From: Gemmobacter sp.
GTDB lineage: Bacteria > Pseudomonadota > Alphaproteobacteria > Rhodobacterales > Rhodobacteraceae
Assembly (NCBI RefSeq): GCF_034676705.1
Contig: NZ_JAUCBS010000001.1
Location: 7,019-71,018, forward strand
Direction: 5' to 3'
DNA length: 64,000 nucleotides
Positions 1-9,009 of the stretch are shown here, one piece after another; position 1 is the first letter of the stretch, and every line of letters begins with the position of its first letter. Position numbers and translations under genes: made by a program. The notes beneath the pieces were generated by a model that was not told the origin of the DNA, ran no database searches, and saw only the letters and a program-made list of their open reading frames with translations.

Positions 1-452
1 GCGGCATAGATCTCGGGCCCGACCATCGCCAGGGCCTGTTCTTCGAAATTCGCCGGTTCCCCGCCATGGGCCGGGGCCTGCGCCCGGGCGGCGATGAAGG
101 CGCGCGCCTCGTCGGGGCGCAGGGCCAGGCCGAAGATCTGGTTGATGGTGTGCAGGTTGACCGGCAGCGCATAGACCCGCCCCCCCACCGTGGCCTTGAC
201 CCGGTTCACATAGGGCCTGAACGTGCCGAAGCGGGTCACATAGTCCCATACCCCGGCATCGTCGGTATGAAAGATGTGCGGCCCGTAGACATGGACCATC
301 ACCCCGGTCTCGGCACAGCGTTCGGTATGGCAGTTGCCCGCCACATGCGGCCGCGCATCGGCCACCGTCACCGCGACGCCGGCCCCGGCCAGTTCCCGCG
401 CGATCACCGCGCCGGAAAACCCGGCCCCCACGATCAATACCCGCTGCACCAC
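1..452 (-). CDS. glf: UDP-galactopyranose mutase, N-terminal part (gene runs off the window)
   Basis: About 150 N-terminal residues are visible; the 3' part lies beyond base 1. The protein opens with the dinucleotide-binding motif VLIVGAGFSGAV and continues with YGPHIFHTDD and a YVNRVKATVGGRVYALPVNL-type stretch, both typical of Glf. Glf is the FAD enzyme that converts UDP-galactopyranose to UDP-galactofuranose in the cytoplasm. The start is the first of two adjacent GTG codons at 452, about 5 bases after a G-rich ribosome-binding site; an upstream ATG is in a different frame and soon meets a stop. It lies 16 bases downstream of kpsT on the same strand, so it is probably the third gene of a kpsE-kpsT-glf unit. 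A GT2 transferase that could use the product lies at 4976-6013. Confidence 0.9.
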   Translation of the reverse strand, partial: MVQRVLIVGAGFSGAVIARELAGAGVAVTVADARPHVAGNCHTERCAETGVMVHVYGPHIFHTDDAGVWDYVTRFGTFRPYVNRVKATVGGRVYALPVNLHTINQIFGLALRPDEARAFIAARAQAPAHGGEPANFEEQALAMVGPEIYA

Positions 453-468
453 ATGTCCCCCCTGCCCG

Positions 469-1140
469 TCATATCGCCTTCGGCGGCAGGGCCATCAGTT
501 CATCATGCAGCGCGATCGCATCGTAAAGCCGGTCGAAGAACTGCAACTTGCCATCGTAAAGCACCACCCCCGCATCGCAGAAGGCATAGAGATCCTTGGG
601 GTTGTGGCTGACCACGATGGCGCTGGCCTGTTTCATGCGGGCGCGGAACACCGCCTGGCTCTTGATGCGGAAGCGCGCATCGCCCACCGCCGTCACCTCG
701 TCGACCAGATAGGTGTCAAAGCGGATGCCCATGGAAATCCCGAAGGTCAGCCGCGACCGCATCCCCGAGGAATAGGTCCGCACCGGCATGTGGAAATGCG
801 CGCCGATCTCGGCGAAATCCTCGACGAAATCGACCAGCTCGTCGCTGTCCACGCCATAGACCCGGGCGATGAAGCGGGTGTTCTGCATGCCGGTCAGGTC
901 GCCATGGAAGCTGCCGCCATAGCCCACCGGCCAGGAGATCGTGCCATCCGAGACGACGCGGCCCGACGTGGGGCGTTCCGCCCCGGCGATGATGCGCATC
1001 AGCGTCGATTTGCCGGCCCCGTTGCGGCCCAGAAGCGCCAGCGACTTGCCGGTGGGCAGCGTGGCGCTCAGGTCGTTGATCACGGTCTGCCAGCGGCCGC
1101 GTACCCAGTAGCCCTTGGTCAGGTTCTCGAACCGGATCAC
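469..1140 (-). CDS. kpsT: Capsule polysaccharide export ABC transporter, ATP-binding protein
   Basis: A 223-residue ABC ATPase of the KpsT/Wzt type that would power export of a finished capsule chain across the inner membrane with KpsM. Visible motifs are Walker A GRNGAGKST (residues 38-46), the divergent signature YSSGM (123-127), which replaces LSGG as is normal in this family, Walker B TYLVDE (143-148) and the switch SHN (178-180). Length matches the short KpsT form without the C-terminal carbohydrate-binding domain of Wzt. The start is GTG. It sits 16 bases after kpsE and 16 bases before glf. Its permease partner is encoded divergently at 2999. Confidence 0.93.
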   Translation of the reverse strand: MIRFENLTKGYWVRGRWQTVINDLSATLPTGKSLALLGRNGAGKSTLMRIIAGAERPTSGRVVSDGTISWPVGYGGSFHGDLTGMQNTRFIARVYGVDSDELVDFVEDFAEIGAHFHMPVRTYSSGMRSRLTFGISMGIRFDTYLVDEVTAVGDARFRIKSQAVFRARMKQASAIVVSHNPKDLYAFCDAGVVLYDGKLQFFDRLYDAIALHDELMALPPKAI

Positions 1141-1156
1141 CGCGCGCGCCCCGCCC

Positions 1157-2908
1157 CTATCCGCGGTCGCGCAGGCTGTAATAGACCAGCGCCAGCACCG
1201 ACCACAGCATCAGCAGGAAGAAGCCCACCAGCCCCAGCAGCACCGGCCGGTCGGGATATTCGGATTTCTGCGCCAGCGTCGGGCGGATGTAGGTGGCCAG
1301 ATACAGCGTCTGGCGTTCCGCGCGCGACCGGGCGGCATCCAGCGCGGCCTGGGCGGCGCGATAGGTGGCCTCGGCCACCTCCTGGTCCACCAGCAGGCTT
1401 TCGTAGCGGGCGATCAGCGTGGGGTAGTCGGTTTCCGAGATGGTGACATCCTGCGCGGCAAAGCTCTGGCGTTCCTGGGCGATCCGTTCGCGGATCACCT
1501 CGATGCGGCGTTGCAGCTGGCGGCGGCGGGGGTCGCCCTCGTCGATGCCGGTCAGCAGATCCAGGTCGACAAGGGCCTGGGCCAGCTGTTCCTGCAAGCT
1601 GGTCAGGATGCCCATGCGGCCCTGGATGTCGGCCGCCGGATCGACGATCTGGGTGGTGGCGCGAAACGAGGTCAGCGCCTCGCGCGCGGCGCGCAGCCGG
1701 GCGACGGACTGGTCCAGATCCTGTTGCGCCCAGGCCATGGCATCGCGGCGGGCGGTATCGTTCAGCTGGTTGATCATCGCCTGGCTTTCGGCGACCAGCT
1801 GCGTGGCCACCGACCGGGCAAAGGCCGGATCATGGGCCCGGACCTCGACCTCGATCAGGCCGCTGCCCTCGTCGTAGCTGATGCGCACCATGCGCGACCA
1901 GAACTCTGTCAGCTCCTCGATCGTGGCATCGGGCCACAGCGAGAACAGCGGGTCATGGGGCCAGTTGCGGGCATAATGCGCGACCAGCCCGACATCGCCA
2001 TCCACCCGGGCGACCAGATCCTGGCTCTGGATGTATTCGTAAAGCACGCGGGCGTTCGATCCGCTGGAACTGCCGACCCCCAGCATCTGCGCCAGCCCCC
2101 CGGCCACCGCCCCGGCCGAGGCGGTTTCCTCTTGCCGGACGGTAAAGCCGACCTTCGAGGCATACTGGTCCTGGGCCAGCACCCACAGATAGGCAGCGGT
2201 CAGCAGCAGCGGCAAGGCCACGACCAGCAGCAGCGTCAGGACAAGCCCGCGGTGGCGCGGCTGCATCCGGGCCGGAGAGACCAGCGGACGCACCTGAACC
2301 TCGGCCAGCGCGGCGGCCCAGGCGCCCGGTTTGGGCGGGGCCTCGCCGCCGGCCGGGCCGACGGCAGGGGCCTGGCCGGGGGGCGGGGGCCTGGTTGCCG
2401 GCGGGGCCGCCCGTGTCACGGCGGGAACGGCAGGGCCGGCTGCCAGCGCGGCAGGGCCGGCCGGCTTTTGCGCCGGGGCGGCCGCAGGTTTCGCCGGGGC
2501 GGGCGCAGGGCCAGGAACGGCGGGCCGGGGGGCAGGCGCCGGGGCAGCGGGTTTCGGGGGCGCCGCCTGCGGGGCCTGGGCACCGCCGGCCGGCACCGGC
2601 GCGGCGGCCGGTTTCGGGGCCTGGGGGGCGGCCGGGGCCACGGGGCCGGAGGGCGCGGCGGCAGACGGGGCGGCGGGCCCGTCCTGCGGCGCGGGGGGCA
2701 CCGCTGCGGCCTGTGCCCCGGGCTTCGGCGCGCCGCCTTCGGTCACCGGCACGATCCTTGGCCCCACGGGCAGGCCCGCGGCGATGCGTTCGGCCTGCCG
2801 CTGGGCGCGGCGTTCGTCAAGGCGGGCCTGGCGCAGCTCGGGCGAAAGGTGGGAACCCGGCTTGCCATCATCCTTGCCGTCCGCCCCGTATGGATCGTTT
2901 TTCGCCAC
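1157..2908 (-). CDS. kpsE: Capsule export inner-membrane/periplasmic protein (KpsE/polysaccharide co-polymerase type) with long Ala/Pro-rich N-terminus
   Basis: A 583-residue protein. The first ~55 residues are charged. Residues ~56-196 are almost entirely Ala, Pro and Gly. A transmembrane helix follows at ~221-243, then a periplasmic region with predicted coiled coil (~385-510), and a second transmembrane helix at ~555-577 just before the C-terminal RDRG. Two helices flanking a coiled-coil periplasmic domain is the KpsE/Wzz plan, linking the KpsMT transporter to the outer-membrane exit. The cytoplasmic Ala/Pro tail makes it much longer than E. coli KpsE (about 380 residues). The start is GTG at 2908. 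It is the first gene of the kpsE-kpsT-glf unit and is divergent from kpsM. Confidence 0.88.
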   Translation of the reverse strand: MAKNDPYGADGKDDGKPGSHLSPELRQARLDERRAQRQAERIAAGLPVGPRIVPVTEGGAPKPGAQAAAVPPAPQDGPAAPSAAAPSGPVAPAAPQAPKPAAAPVPAGGAQAPQAAPPKPAAPAPAPRPAVPGPAPAPAKPAAAPAQKPAGPAALAAGPAVPAVTRAAPPATRPPPPGQAPAVGPAGGEAPPKPGAWAAALAEVQVRPLVSPARMQPRHRGLVLTLLLVVALPLLLTAAYLWVLAQDQYASKVGFTVRQEETASAGAVAGGLAQMLGVGSSSGSNARVLYEYIQSQDLVARVDGDVGLVAHYARNWPHDPLFSLWPDATIEELTEFWSRMVRISYDEGSGLIEVEVRAHDPAFARSVATQLVAESQAMINQLNDTARRDAMAWAQQDLDQSVARLRAAREALTSFRATTQIVDPAADIQGRMGILTSLQEQLAQALVDLDLLTGIDEGDPRRRQLQRRIEVIRERIAQERQSFAAQDVTISETDYPTLIARYESLLVDQEVAEATYRAAQAALDAARSRAERQTLYLATYIRPTLAQKSEYPDRPVLLGLVGFFLLMLWSVLALVYYSLRDRG

Positions 2909-2998
2909 GTGGTGTCCCGTGCCTTTCGATGCCCGTTTGCGCCTGTCTGCGGTTTTCTACATAATCCCGGCAGTCTGCACCAGTTCAAGGATGGGGCC
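2909..2998. promoter_or_regulatory. Divergent promoter region between kpsE and kpsM
   Basis: Ninety bases separate the GTG start of kpsE (minus) from the GTG start of kpsM (plus), so both promoters must lie here or overlap the coding ends. The segment holds the AT-richer stretch ttttctacataat near 2953-2965, a plausible -10 area for kpsM. AAGGATGGGG just before 2999 is the kpsM ribosome-binding site. No clear -35 box was recognised. Confidence 0.4.
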
Positions 2999-3823
2999 GT
3001 GACCGCCACCGGCACCGAATTGCCCGACCAGCCCGTGAAACTGCCCGATCGCGGCCCCCGGCCGCGCGCGGCGGCACGCACCATCGTGGCGCTGATGCTG
3101 CGCGAGATGTCAACCCGCTACGGCCGGTCGCCCGGCGGCTACATCTGGGCCATCGTCGAGCCGCTGGCCGGCATCCTGCTGCTGTCGATCGCCTTTTCGA
3201 TGCTGATGCGCTCGCCGCCGCTGGGGTCCAGCTTCGTGCTGTTCAAGGCCACCGGCATGATGCCCTTCATGCTCTACATGACGATTTCCGGCTCTATCGG
3301 CCATGCGCTGCACTTTTCGCGGCCGCTGCTGCAATATCCCGGGGTGACCTGGCTGGATGCCATCGTGGCCCGGTTCACGCTGAACACCCTGACCTCGATC
3401 CTGGTGACCTACCTGATCCTGACCGGCATCCTGGTCTGGACCGGCACGCGCACCGTGCTGGACATGGGCGACATCGGGCTGGCGATCGGGCTGGCCGCGC
3501 TGCTGGGGCTGGGGATCGGGGTGCTGAACAGTTATCTCTCGCTGGCATTTCCGGTCTGGGATCAGGCCTGGGCCATCCTGAACCGGCCGCTGTTCCTGAT
3601 TTCCGGCATCCTGTTCCTGTACGAGGATTCGCCGAAACTGATCCAGGACATCCTGTGGTGGAACCCGCTGGTGCATATCATCGGCCTGATGCGGGCCGGG
3701 TTCTATCCGATGTATTATGCCAGCTATGTCTCGGTGATCTATGTGCTGACCTGCGCGCTGCTGCCGCTGGTGGCGGGGCTTTTGCTGCTGCACCGCCATC
3801 ACCTCGATCTGCTCAACCGCTAG
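2999..3823 (+). CDS. kpsM: Capsule polysaccharide export ABC transporter, permease
   Basis: A 274-residue ABC-2 type permease of the KpsM family, expected to pair with KpsT to move the polysaccharide through the inner membrane. Hydrophobic segments follow a soluble N-terminus of ~35 residues, with six membrane spans likely. The stretch MSTRYGRSPGGYIWAIVEP is a family hallmark, and WWNPLVHIIGLMRAGFYP near the C-terminus is also typical. The GTG at 2999 is chosen because of the ribosome-binding site at about 2987-2996 and because the protein begins as KpsM usually does; the open frame continues far upstream without meaning. Its last 11 bases overlap tail-to-tail with the glycosyltransferase at 3813. 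Confidence 0.93.
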   Translation: MTATGTELPDQPVKLPDRGPRPRAAARTIVALMLREMSTRYGRSPGGYIWAIVEPLAGILLLSIAFSMLMRSPPLGSSFVLFKATGMMPFMLYMTISGSIGHALHFSRPLLQYPGVTWLDAIVARFTLNTLTSILVTYLILTGILVWTGTRTVLDMGDIGLAIGLAALLGLGIGVLNSYLSLAFPVWDQAWAILNRPLFLISGILFLYEDSPKLIQDILWWNPLVHIIGLMRAGFYPMYYASYVSVIYVLTCALLPLVAGLLLLHRHHLDLLNR

Positions 3824-4979
3824 GCGGGCCCAGATCCAGCGCGCGGTCCAGCGCCAGGGCCAGGCGGTCCTGGTCATGGGCGGCGCGGACAAAATCCTGC
3901 GCGGCGCGGCGCATGGGGCCAAAGCGGCCCGGGTCGGCCAGCACGGCGGCCAGCTGCGCCGCAAGGCTGGCCGCATCGGTGGCGGGCAGGAAATGCCGCC
4001 CCGGTTCCAGCCCGATCACCGCCGCCGGCCCGGGCGAGGCAATCACGATCAGCCCGGCCGCCGCCGCCTCGAGGATCTTGTTCTGCATGCCGGTAAAGGT
4101 CAGCACCGGGCACAGCGCCACATCCTGCCCGGCCAGCGCCAGGGCCATGTCGGCGGGTTCCTCGGCCCCGATGGGCAGGCCCGCTGCAAGGGTGGCGGCC
4201 AGCGCGGGGGCACCCCGGCCCAGCAGGGTCAGCTCTGCCGTGCCTGCGGCCACCAGCCCGGCCGCGCCCCGCACCGCCAGCCCGGCCGCCTCGCGGTTGG
4301 GAAAATAGGTGAAGTTCCCCGACACGCAGATCCGCAGCCGCCCCGGCCGCAGCGGTGCCGGGTCATGGAACCGCCCGGGCGCCAGGCTGAGCGGCAGGTG
4401 AATGAACCCCGGGTGGCGCGCCGCCTCGTCGGGATTGACGAGGATCACCGGGGCAAACAGCGCCGCGGCCCGCGCCTCGGCCCGGACCAGGCGGCGCGCC
4501 TCGAACCGCATCAGGGCGCGGCGCGGCCAGGGCGCGCGCGCGCCGATCCGGTCCATGTTCTCGGACAACAGGTCGATCATCTCCAGCCAGCGGCGGGGGG
4601 GGGCGGCGGCCAGCCAGGGTTCCAGCGCCAGCGCCGGACGCAGGGTGATGAAGCCCACCGCATCGAACCCCCCCGTCGCCAGCAAGCCGCGAAAGGCCCG
4701 CACGAAGGCCGGCTGGCGCCAGATCCCCGCCTGGATCGGCAGGCCGCCCGGCAGCCCCCGCAAGGCGCCCAGAACGGCGCGGGGGGCGGAAAACGGCACC
4801 TCGACCAGCCGCACGCCGGGATCGGGCCAGGGCGTATCGTCCCCGCCACCAAAGCTCAGCACCGTCACCTCGCCATGACGGCGCAGCATGGCGATGCGGG
4901 CGCGCAGCACCACCCCGTCGCCCCGCCCGACCTGCCGCGCCGACCGGCAGGCCACCAGCAGAAAGCGCCGCCCGCTCAT
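3813..4979 (-). CDS. Glycosyltransferase, GT-B fold (group 1-like)
   Basis: A 388-residue soluble protein. The C-terminal half shows the GT4-like pattern: RICVSGNFTYFPNREA (~233-248), a hydrophobic strand ELTLLGRG, then FTGMQNKILEAAAAGLIVIA (~310-330), where the Glu of KILEA corresponds to the donor-binding glutamate. The N-terminus is a Rossmann-like half. Donor and acceptor cannot be told from sequence. Its ATG overlaps the stop of the upstream GT2 gene by 4 bases, so the two are translationally coupled. It converges on kpsM with an 11-base overlap. Confidence 0.8.
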   Translation of the reverse strand: MSGRRFLLVACRSARQVGRGDGVVLRARIAMLRRHGEVTVLSFGGGDDTPWPDPGVRLVEVPFSAPRAVLGALRGLPGGLPIQAGIWRQPAFVRAFRGLLATGGFDAVGFITLRPALALEPWLAAAPPRRWLEMIDLLSENMDRIGARAPWPRRALMRFEARRLVRAEARAAALFAPVILVNPDEAARHPGFIHLPLSLAPGRFHDPAPLRPGRLRICVSGNFTYFPNREAAGLAVRGAAGLVAAGTAELTLLGRGAPALAATLAAGLPIGAEEPADMALALAGQDVALCPVLTFTGMQNKILEAAAAGLIVIASPGPAAVIGLEPGRHFLPATDAASLAAQLAAVLADPGRFGPMRRAAQDFVRAAHDQDRLALALDRALDLGPPSG

Positions 4980-6013
4980 GGCACGCGAGGCGGGGCGATG
5001 GCCTGGGCGCCCGCATGGGCCAGCACCTGATCATGCGGGCGGCTGGTGCGCCGCGCCAGCCCGTCGGCCAGCGCAAGGCCCAGCAGCCGCAGGAAGACCC
5101 GGCCCTGCCCGGGGTGGCGGCGCGCCTTCATCAGCCATTTCGGCACCAGCACCAGCAGCGCCGGCCAGAACCACGGGCCGGCACAGCGGCGGTGGAACAT
5201 CAGCATGTTGCGGTAATAGTAATAGGCCTTCCACAGCGGGGTGAACCGCCCCGGCGCCCCGGAAAAGGTGGAACAATCATGCTCGAACCGCAGCGCGGGG
5301 GCAAAGCCCAGGGGGCCCCCCGCCTGGGTCAGGCCCAGGGTGTAAAGCCCGTCATCGGCATAAAGGAACAGCCGCCCGTCGGGATAGCCCGCCCGCGCGA
5401 TCGCCGCGCGCGACAGGAACAGCCCCACGAAGGACGCCCCGTCCACCGCCCGCACCGCCGCCCCCGGGGCATAATCGGCCCGGCCCAGCGCCAGCCCCCG
5501 CCCCGTCAGCCGCCCGGCCAGCCGGCGCAGCGGCTGGCGGAACGGGTTCTGCCAGGGCCGGTTCATCGCGCAGATCCGGCCATCGGGGTAATGCACGGCC
5601 GCAGCCAGCGCCTCCCATCCGGTGCGGTCCATGGCGGCAAAGGCCGCCAGCGCGCCGGGATCGGGGCGGGCGTCATCATCCATCACCACCAGCCAGTCGG
5701 GATCGAACCGCTCCATGGCCAGGCGCATCCCGGCCTCGAACCCGCCGGCACCGCCCAGGTTGCGGTCGGGGTGCAGCACCACCAGCCGGGGATCGGCCTG
5801 GGCCCCCAGCCAGGGGCCGGTGCCATCGTCGGACAGGTTGTCGACCACCACCACCGCCGCCAGCAGCGATGCCGGGCTGGCCAGCAGGCGGTCCAGCGTG
5901 ATGCGCAGATGGGCCAGGCGGTTGTGGGTGACGACGACGGCAACCAGCGGCACCCTGCGGCCATCGGGGGCCGGATCGGGCGGGTGCGGATGGGGCGCCT
6001 GCTGCAATGCCAT
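4976..6013 (-). CDS. Family 2 glycosyltransferase, galactofuranosyltransferase-like
   Basis: A 345-residue GT-A enzyme. VAVVVTHNRLAHLRITLDRL (~24-43) starts the nucleotide-binding fold. VVDNLSDDGT and NLGGAGGFEAGM (~85-97) follow, and WLVVMDDDARPDP carries the metal-binding DDD. NLGGAGG and the DDDA motif are characteristic of rhamnosyl/galactofuranosyl GT2 enzymes such as the GlfT group. The presence of glf in the same locus supports use of UDP-Galf, but this is inference. It is the first gene of a two-gene unit with 3813-4979 and is not membrane-embedded. Confidence 0.83.
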   Translation of the reverse strand: MALQQAPHPHPPDPAPDGRRVPLVAVVVTHNRLAHLRITLDRLLASPASLLAAVVVVDNLSDDGTGPWLGAQADPRLVVLHPDRNLGGAGGFEAGMRLAMERFDPDWLVVMDDDARPDPGALAAFAAMDRTGWEALAAAVHYPDGRICAMNRPWQNPFRQPLRRLAGRLTGRGLALGRADYAPGAAVRAVDGASFVGLFLSRAAIARAGYPDGRLFLYADDGLYTLGLTQAGGPLGFAPALRFEHDCSTFSGAPGRFTPLWKAYYYYRNMLMFHRRCAGPWFWPALLVLVPKWLMKARRHPGQGRVFLRLLGLALADGLARRTSRPHDQVLAHAGAQAIAPPRVP

Positions 6014-6095
6014 GCCGGCTGGATAGCAAAGGTTCCGCCCCCTCTCAACCCGGGGCCAGCCAGGCGGGCGCCGGGGGACCGGCGCCCGCAGGGGA

Positions 6096-8006
6096 TCAGT
6101 TCGGGATCAGCCGGGCGATGATCAGATCGGCGGCCTGGTCCGGGGTCATCTCGGTGGTGTCGATGCGCAGCTCCGGGGCATCCGGCGCCTCATAGGGCGA
6201 ATCGATGCCGGTGAAGTTCTTCAGCTTGCCGGACCGCGCCTTGGCATAGAGCCCCTTCACGTCGCGGCCCTCGGCCACGTCCAGCGGCGTATCGACAAAG
6301 ACCTCCAGGAACTCGCCCGGCTGCATCATGCCGCGCACCAGGTCGCGTTCCGACCGGAAGGGCGAGATGAAGGCGGTGATCACGATCAGCCCGGCATCGG
6401 TCATCAGCTTGGCCACCTCGCCGACGCGGCGGATGTTTTCCACCCGGTCGGTTTCGGTGAAGCCCAGATCCTTGTTCAGCCCGTGGCGCACGTTGTCGCC
6501 ATCCAGCAGGAAGGTGTGGCGGTTCATCCGCGCCAGCTTCTTTTCAAGGACGTTGGCGATGGTCGACTTGCCCGATCCCGACAGGCCGGTCAGCCACAGC
6601 ACCGCCGGCTTCTGGTTCTTCATCGCGGCGTGATGGTCGCGCCCGATGTCGGTGGCCTGCCAGTGGATGTTCTGCGACCGGCGCAGCGCGAAATGGATCA
6701 TCCCGGCGGCAACCGTGTGGTTGGTGATCTTGTCGATCAGGATGAACCCGCCCAGGTCGCGGTTTTCCGCATAGGGGGCAAAGGCGATCTGGCGGTCGGT
6801 GGTCACATTGGCCACGCCGATCGCGTTCAGATCCAGCGTCCGGGCCGCCAGATGTTCCTGGGTGTTGACGTTGATCTCGAACTTCGGCGGCTGCACCGTG
6901 GCCGAGACGGTCTGCGCGCCGATCTTCAGCCAGTAGGGCCGGCCGGGCAGCAGGGCGTGTTCGTCCATCCAGACCAGCGTGGTCTCGAACTGGTCGGCCA
7001 CCTCCAGCGGGTCGGCGGCGGCCGCGATCACCTGCCCGCGCGAACAGTCGATCTCGTCGGCCAGGGTCAGCGTGACGGATTCGCCCGCCACCGCCAGATC
7101 GCGGTCGCCTTCCGGCGCCACGATGCGCGCCACGGTCGAGGTCTTGCCCGAGGGCAGCACCCGGATGGCATCGCCCGGCCGCACCTGGCCGGCGGTGATC
7201 AGCCCGGCAAAGCCGCGGAAATCCAGGTTGGGGCGGTTCACCCATTGCACCGGCATGCGGAACGGGCCGGTCTGGTCGCGGGTATCCTCCAGCTCGACCG
7301 CTTCCAGATGCGGCAGCAGGGCGGGGCCGGTGTACCAGGGGGTATTCTGCGACGGGCCGGTGATGTTGTCGCCCTTGAAGCCCGAGATCGGCATGGCGGT
7401 AAAGGCGGTGATGCCGATGCTTTCGGCAAAGGCGCGGTAGTCGGCCACGATGCGGTCGAAGGTGGCCTGATCGTAACCGACCAGATCCATCTTGTTCACC
7501 GCCAGCACGATGTGGCGGATGCCCAGCAGATGCACCAGATAGCTGTGGCGGCGGGTCTGGGTCAGCACGCCCTTGCGCGCGTCGATCAGGATCACCGCCA
7601 GATCGGCGGTCGAGGCGCCGGTCACCATGTTGCGGGTATATTGTTCGTGGCCGGGGGTATCGGCCACGATGAACTTGCGCTTTTCGGTGGCGAAGAACCG
7701 GTAGGCCACATCGATGGTGATGCCCTGTTCGCGTTCCGCCGCCAGCCCGTCGACCAGCAGGGCAAAGTCGATCTCCTGGCCCTGGGTGCCCACGCGCCTG
7801 CTGTCGGCTTCCAGCGCCGCCAGCTGGTCTTCGAAGATCATCTTGCTGTCATAGAGCAGCCGGCCGATCAGCGTCGACTTGCCGTCATCGACCGAACCGC
7901 AGGTGATGAAGCGCAGCATGGTCTTGTGCTGGTGCGCCTGAAGATAGGCGCCGATATCCTCGGCGATAAGCGCGTCGGTCTTGTAAACGGAATCGTTGGT
8001 CGTCAT
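6096..8006 (-). CDS. cysNC: Bifunctional sulfate adenylyltransferase subunit 1 / adenylylsulfate kinase
   Basis: A 636-residue fusion. The N-terminal GTPase part (CysN) has P-loop GSVDDGKST (37-45), the switch motif DTPGHEQY and NKMD. An EF-Tu-like barrel region follows. The C-terminal ~165 residues are an APS kinase with P-loop GLSGSGKST (474-482) and DGDNVRHGLN. Together with CysD it turns sulfate and ATP into APS and then PAPS, the donor used by sulfotransferases. It lies 36 bases downstream of cysD. No cysH/cysI reduction genes accompany the pair, so on this replicon PAPS most likely serves sulfation rather than cysteine synthesis (inference supported by seven sulfotransferase-like genes in the window). 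Confidence 0.96.
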   Translation of the reverse strand: MTTNDSVYKTDALIAEDIGAYLQAHQHKTMLRFITCGSVDDGKSTLIGRLLYDSKMIFEDQLAALEADSRRVGTQGQEIDFALLVDGLAAEREQGITIDVAYRFFATEKRKFIVADTPGHEQYTRNMVTGASTADLAVILIDARKGVLTQTRRHSYLVHLLGIRHIVLAVNKMDLVGYDQATFDRIVADYRAFAESIGITAFTAMPISGFKGDNITGPSQNTPWYTGPALLPHLEAVELEDTRDQTGPFRMPVQWVNRPNLDFRGFAGLITAGQVRPGDAIRVLPSGKTSTVARIVAPEGDRDLAVAGESVTLTLADEIDCSRGQVIAAAADPLEVADQFETTLVWMDEHALLPGRPYWLKIGAQTVSATVQPPKFEINVNTQEHLAARTLDLNAIGVANVTTDRQIAFAPYAENRDLGGFILIDKITNHTVAAGMIHFALRRSQNIHWQATDIGRDHHAAMKNQKPAVLWLTGLSGSGKSTIANVLEKKLARMNRHTFLLDGDNVRHGLNKDLGFTETDRVENIRRVGEVAKLMTDAGLIVITAFISPFRSERDLVRGMMQPGEFLEVFVDTPLDVAEGRDVKGLYAKARSGKLKNFTGIDSPYEAPDAPELRIDTTEMTPDQAADLIIARLIPN

Positions 8007-8042
8007 GGCATACCTGGTGCAAAAGGACGCGGAGGGGGCGGC

Positions 8043-8948
8043 TCAGAAATAGCCGTCCTGCTTTTTCTTCTCCATCGACGCGGCCTGGTCGTGGTCGATG
8101 GCGCGGCCCTGGCGTTCCGAGGTGGTGGTCAGCAGCATTTCCTGGATCACCTCGGGCAGGGTCGTCGCAGCGCTTTCCACCGCGCCGGTCAGCGGGTAGC
8201 AGCCCAGCGTGCGGAACCGGATCGAGCGCATCTCGGGCGTCTCGCCCTCGCGCAGCGGGAACCGGTCGTCATCGACCATCAGGATCAGCCCGTCGCGCAC
8301 CACCGTGGGGCGCGGGGCCGAGAAATACAGCGGCACGATCTCGATGCCTTCGAGGTGGATGTATTGCCAGATGTCCAGCTCGGTCCAGTTCGAGATCGGG
8401 AACACCCGCACGCTTTCGCCCCTGGCCTTGCGCGCATTGTAAAGCCGCCACAGTTCCGGGCGCTGGTTCTTGGGATCCCAGCGGTGGTTGGCCGAGCGGA
8501 ACGAGAACACCCGTTCCTTGGCGCGGGATTTCTCCTCGTCGCGCCGCGCGCCGCCAAAGGCCGCGTCGAAGCCGTATTTGTCCAGCGCCTGCTTCAGCCC
8601 TTCGGTCTTCCACATGTCGGTGTGCAGCGAGCCGTGATCGAACGGGTTGATGCCGCGCTCCTGCGCTTCGGGGTTGTGATAGACCAGCAGCTGCATGCCG
8701 GCATCGGCCGCGGCCTTGTCGCGCAGCTTGTACATGTCCTGGAATTTCCAGGTGGTATCGACATGCAGCAGCGGGAAGGGCGGCGGGGCCGGGTAAAAGG
8801 CCTTTTTCGCCAGATGCAGCATGACCGCGCTGTCCTTGCCCACGCTATAGAGCATGACAGGATTTTCGGCTTCGGAAACGACCTCGCGCAGGATGTGGAT
8901 GCTTTCGGCTTCCAGGCGCTGCAGGTGGGTCAGGGTCTTCATGCTCAT
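8043..8948 (-). CDS. cysD: Sulfate adenylyltransferase subunit 2
   Basis: A 301-residue PAPS-reductase-like ATP pyrophosphatase. THLQRLEAESIHILREV at the N-terminus and MLYSVGKDSAVMLHLAKKAF (PP-loop SxGKDS) are diagnostic. FGGARRDEEKSRAKERVFSF and the C-terminal RQGRAIDHDQAASMEKKKQ are the usual CysD signatures. It catalyses APS formation with the CysN half of the next gene. The ATG at 8948 is used; a second in-frame ATG lies two codons later. It is divergent from the LuxR-type regulator, with 92 bases between them that hold a strong palindrome. Confidence 0.96.
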   Translation of the reverse strand: MSMKTLTHLQRLEAESIHILREVVSEAENPVMLYSVGKDSAVMLHLAKKAFYPAPPPFPLLHVDTTWKFQDMYKLRDKAAADAGMQLLVYHNPEAQERGINPFDHGSLHTDMWKTEGLKQALDKYGFDAAFGGARRDEEKSRAKERVFSFRSANHRWDPKNQRPELWRLYNARKARGESVRVFPISNWTELDIWQYIHLEGIEIVPLYFSAPRPTVVRDGLILMVDDDRFPLREGETPEMRSIRFRTLGCYPLTGAVESAATTLPEVIQEMLLTTTSERQGRAIDHDQAASMEKKKQDGYF

Positions 8949-9009
8949 GGGCGGCCTTTGGATCAGAACGGGGCTTTGGGGGATTTACCTGCCGCGCCGG
9001 CCATGCGAA

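Noticed and set aside
1115..2998. Possible ~900-residue protein formed by a long frame upstream of and joined to kpsM
   Set aside because: The upstream part lies antisense to kpsE and is Arg/Gly/Gln-rich nonsense. KpsM has a good GTG start with a ribosome-binding site at 2999.
6096..6270. Separate standalone APS kinase gene downstream of cysN
   Set aside because: The kinase domain is in frame with the GTPase part without a stop, giving the well-known CysNC fusion.
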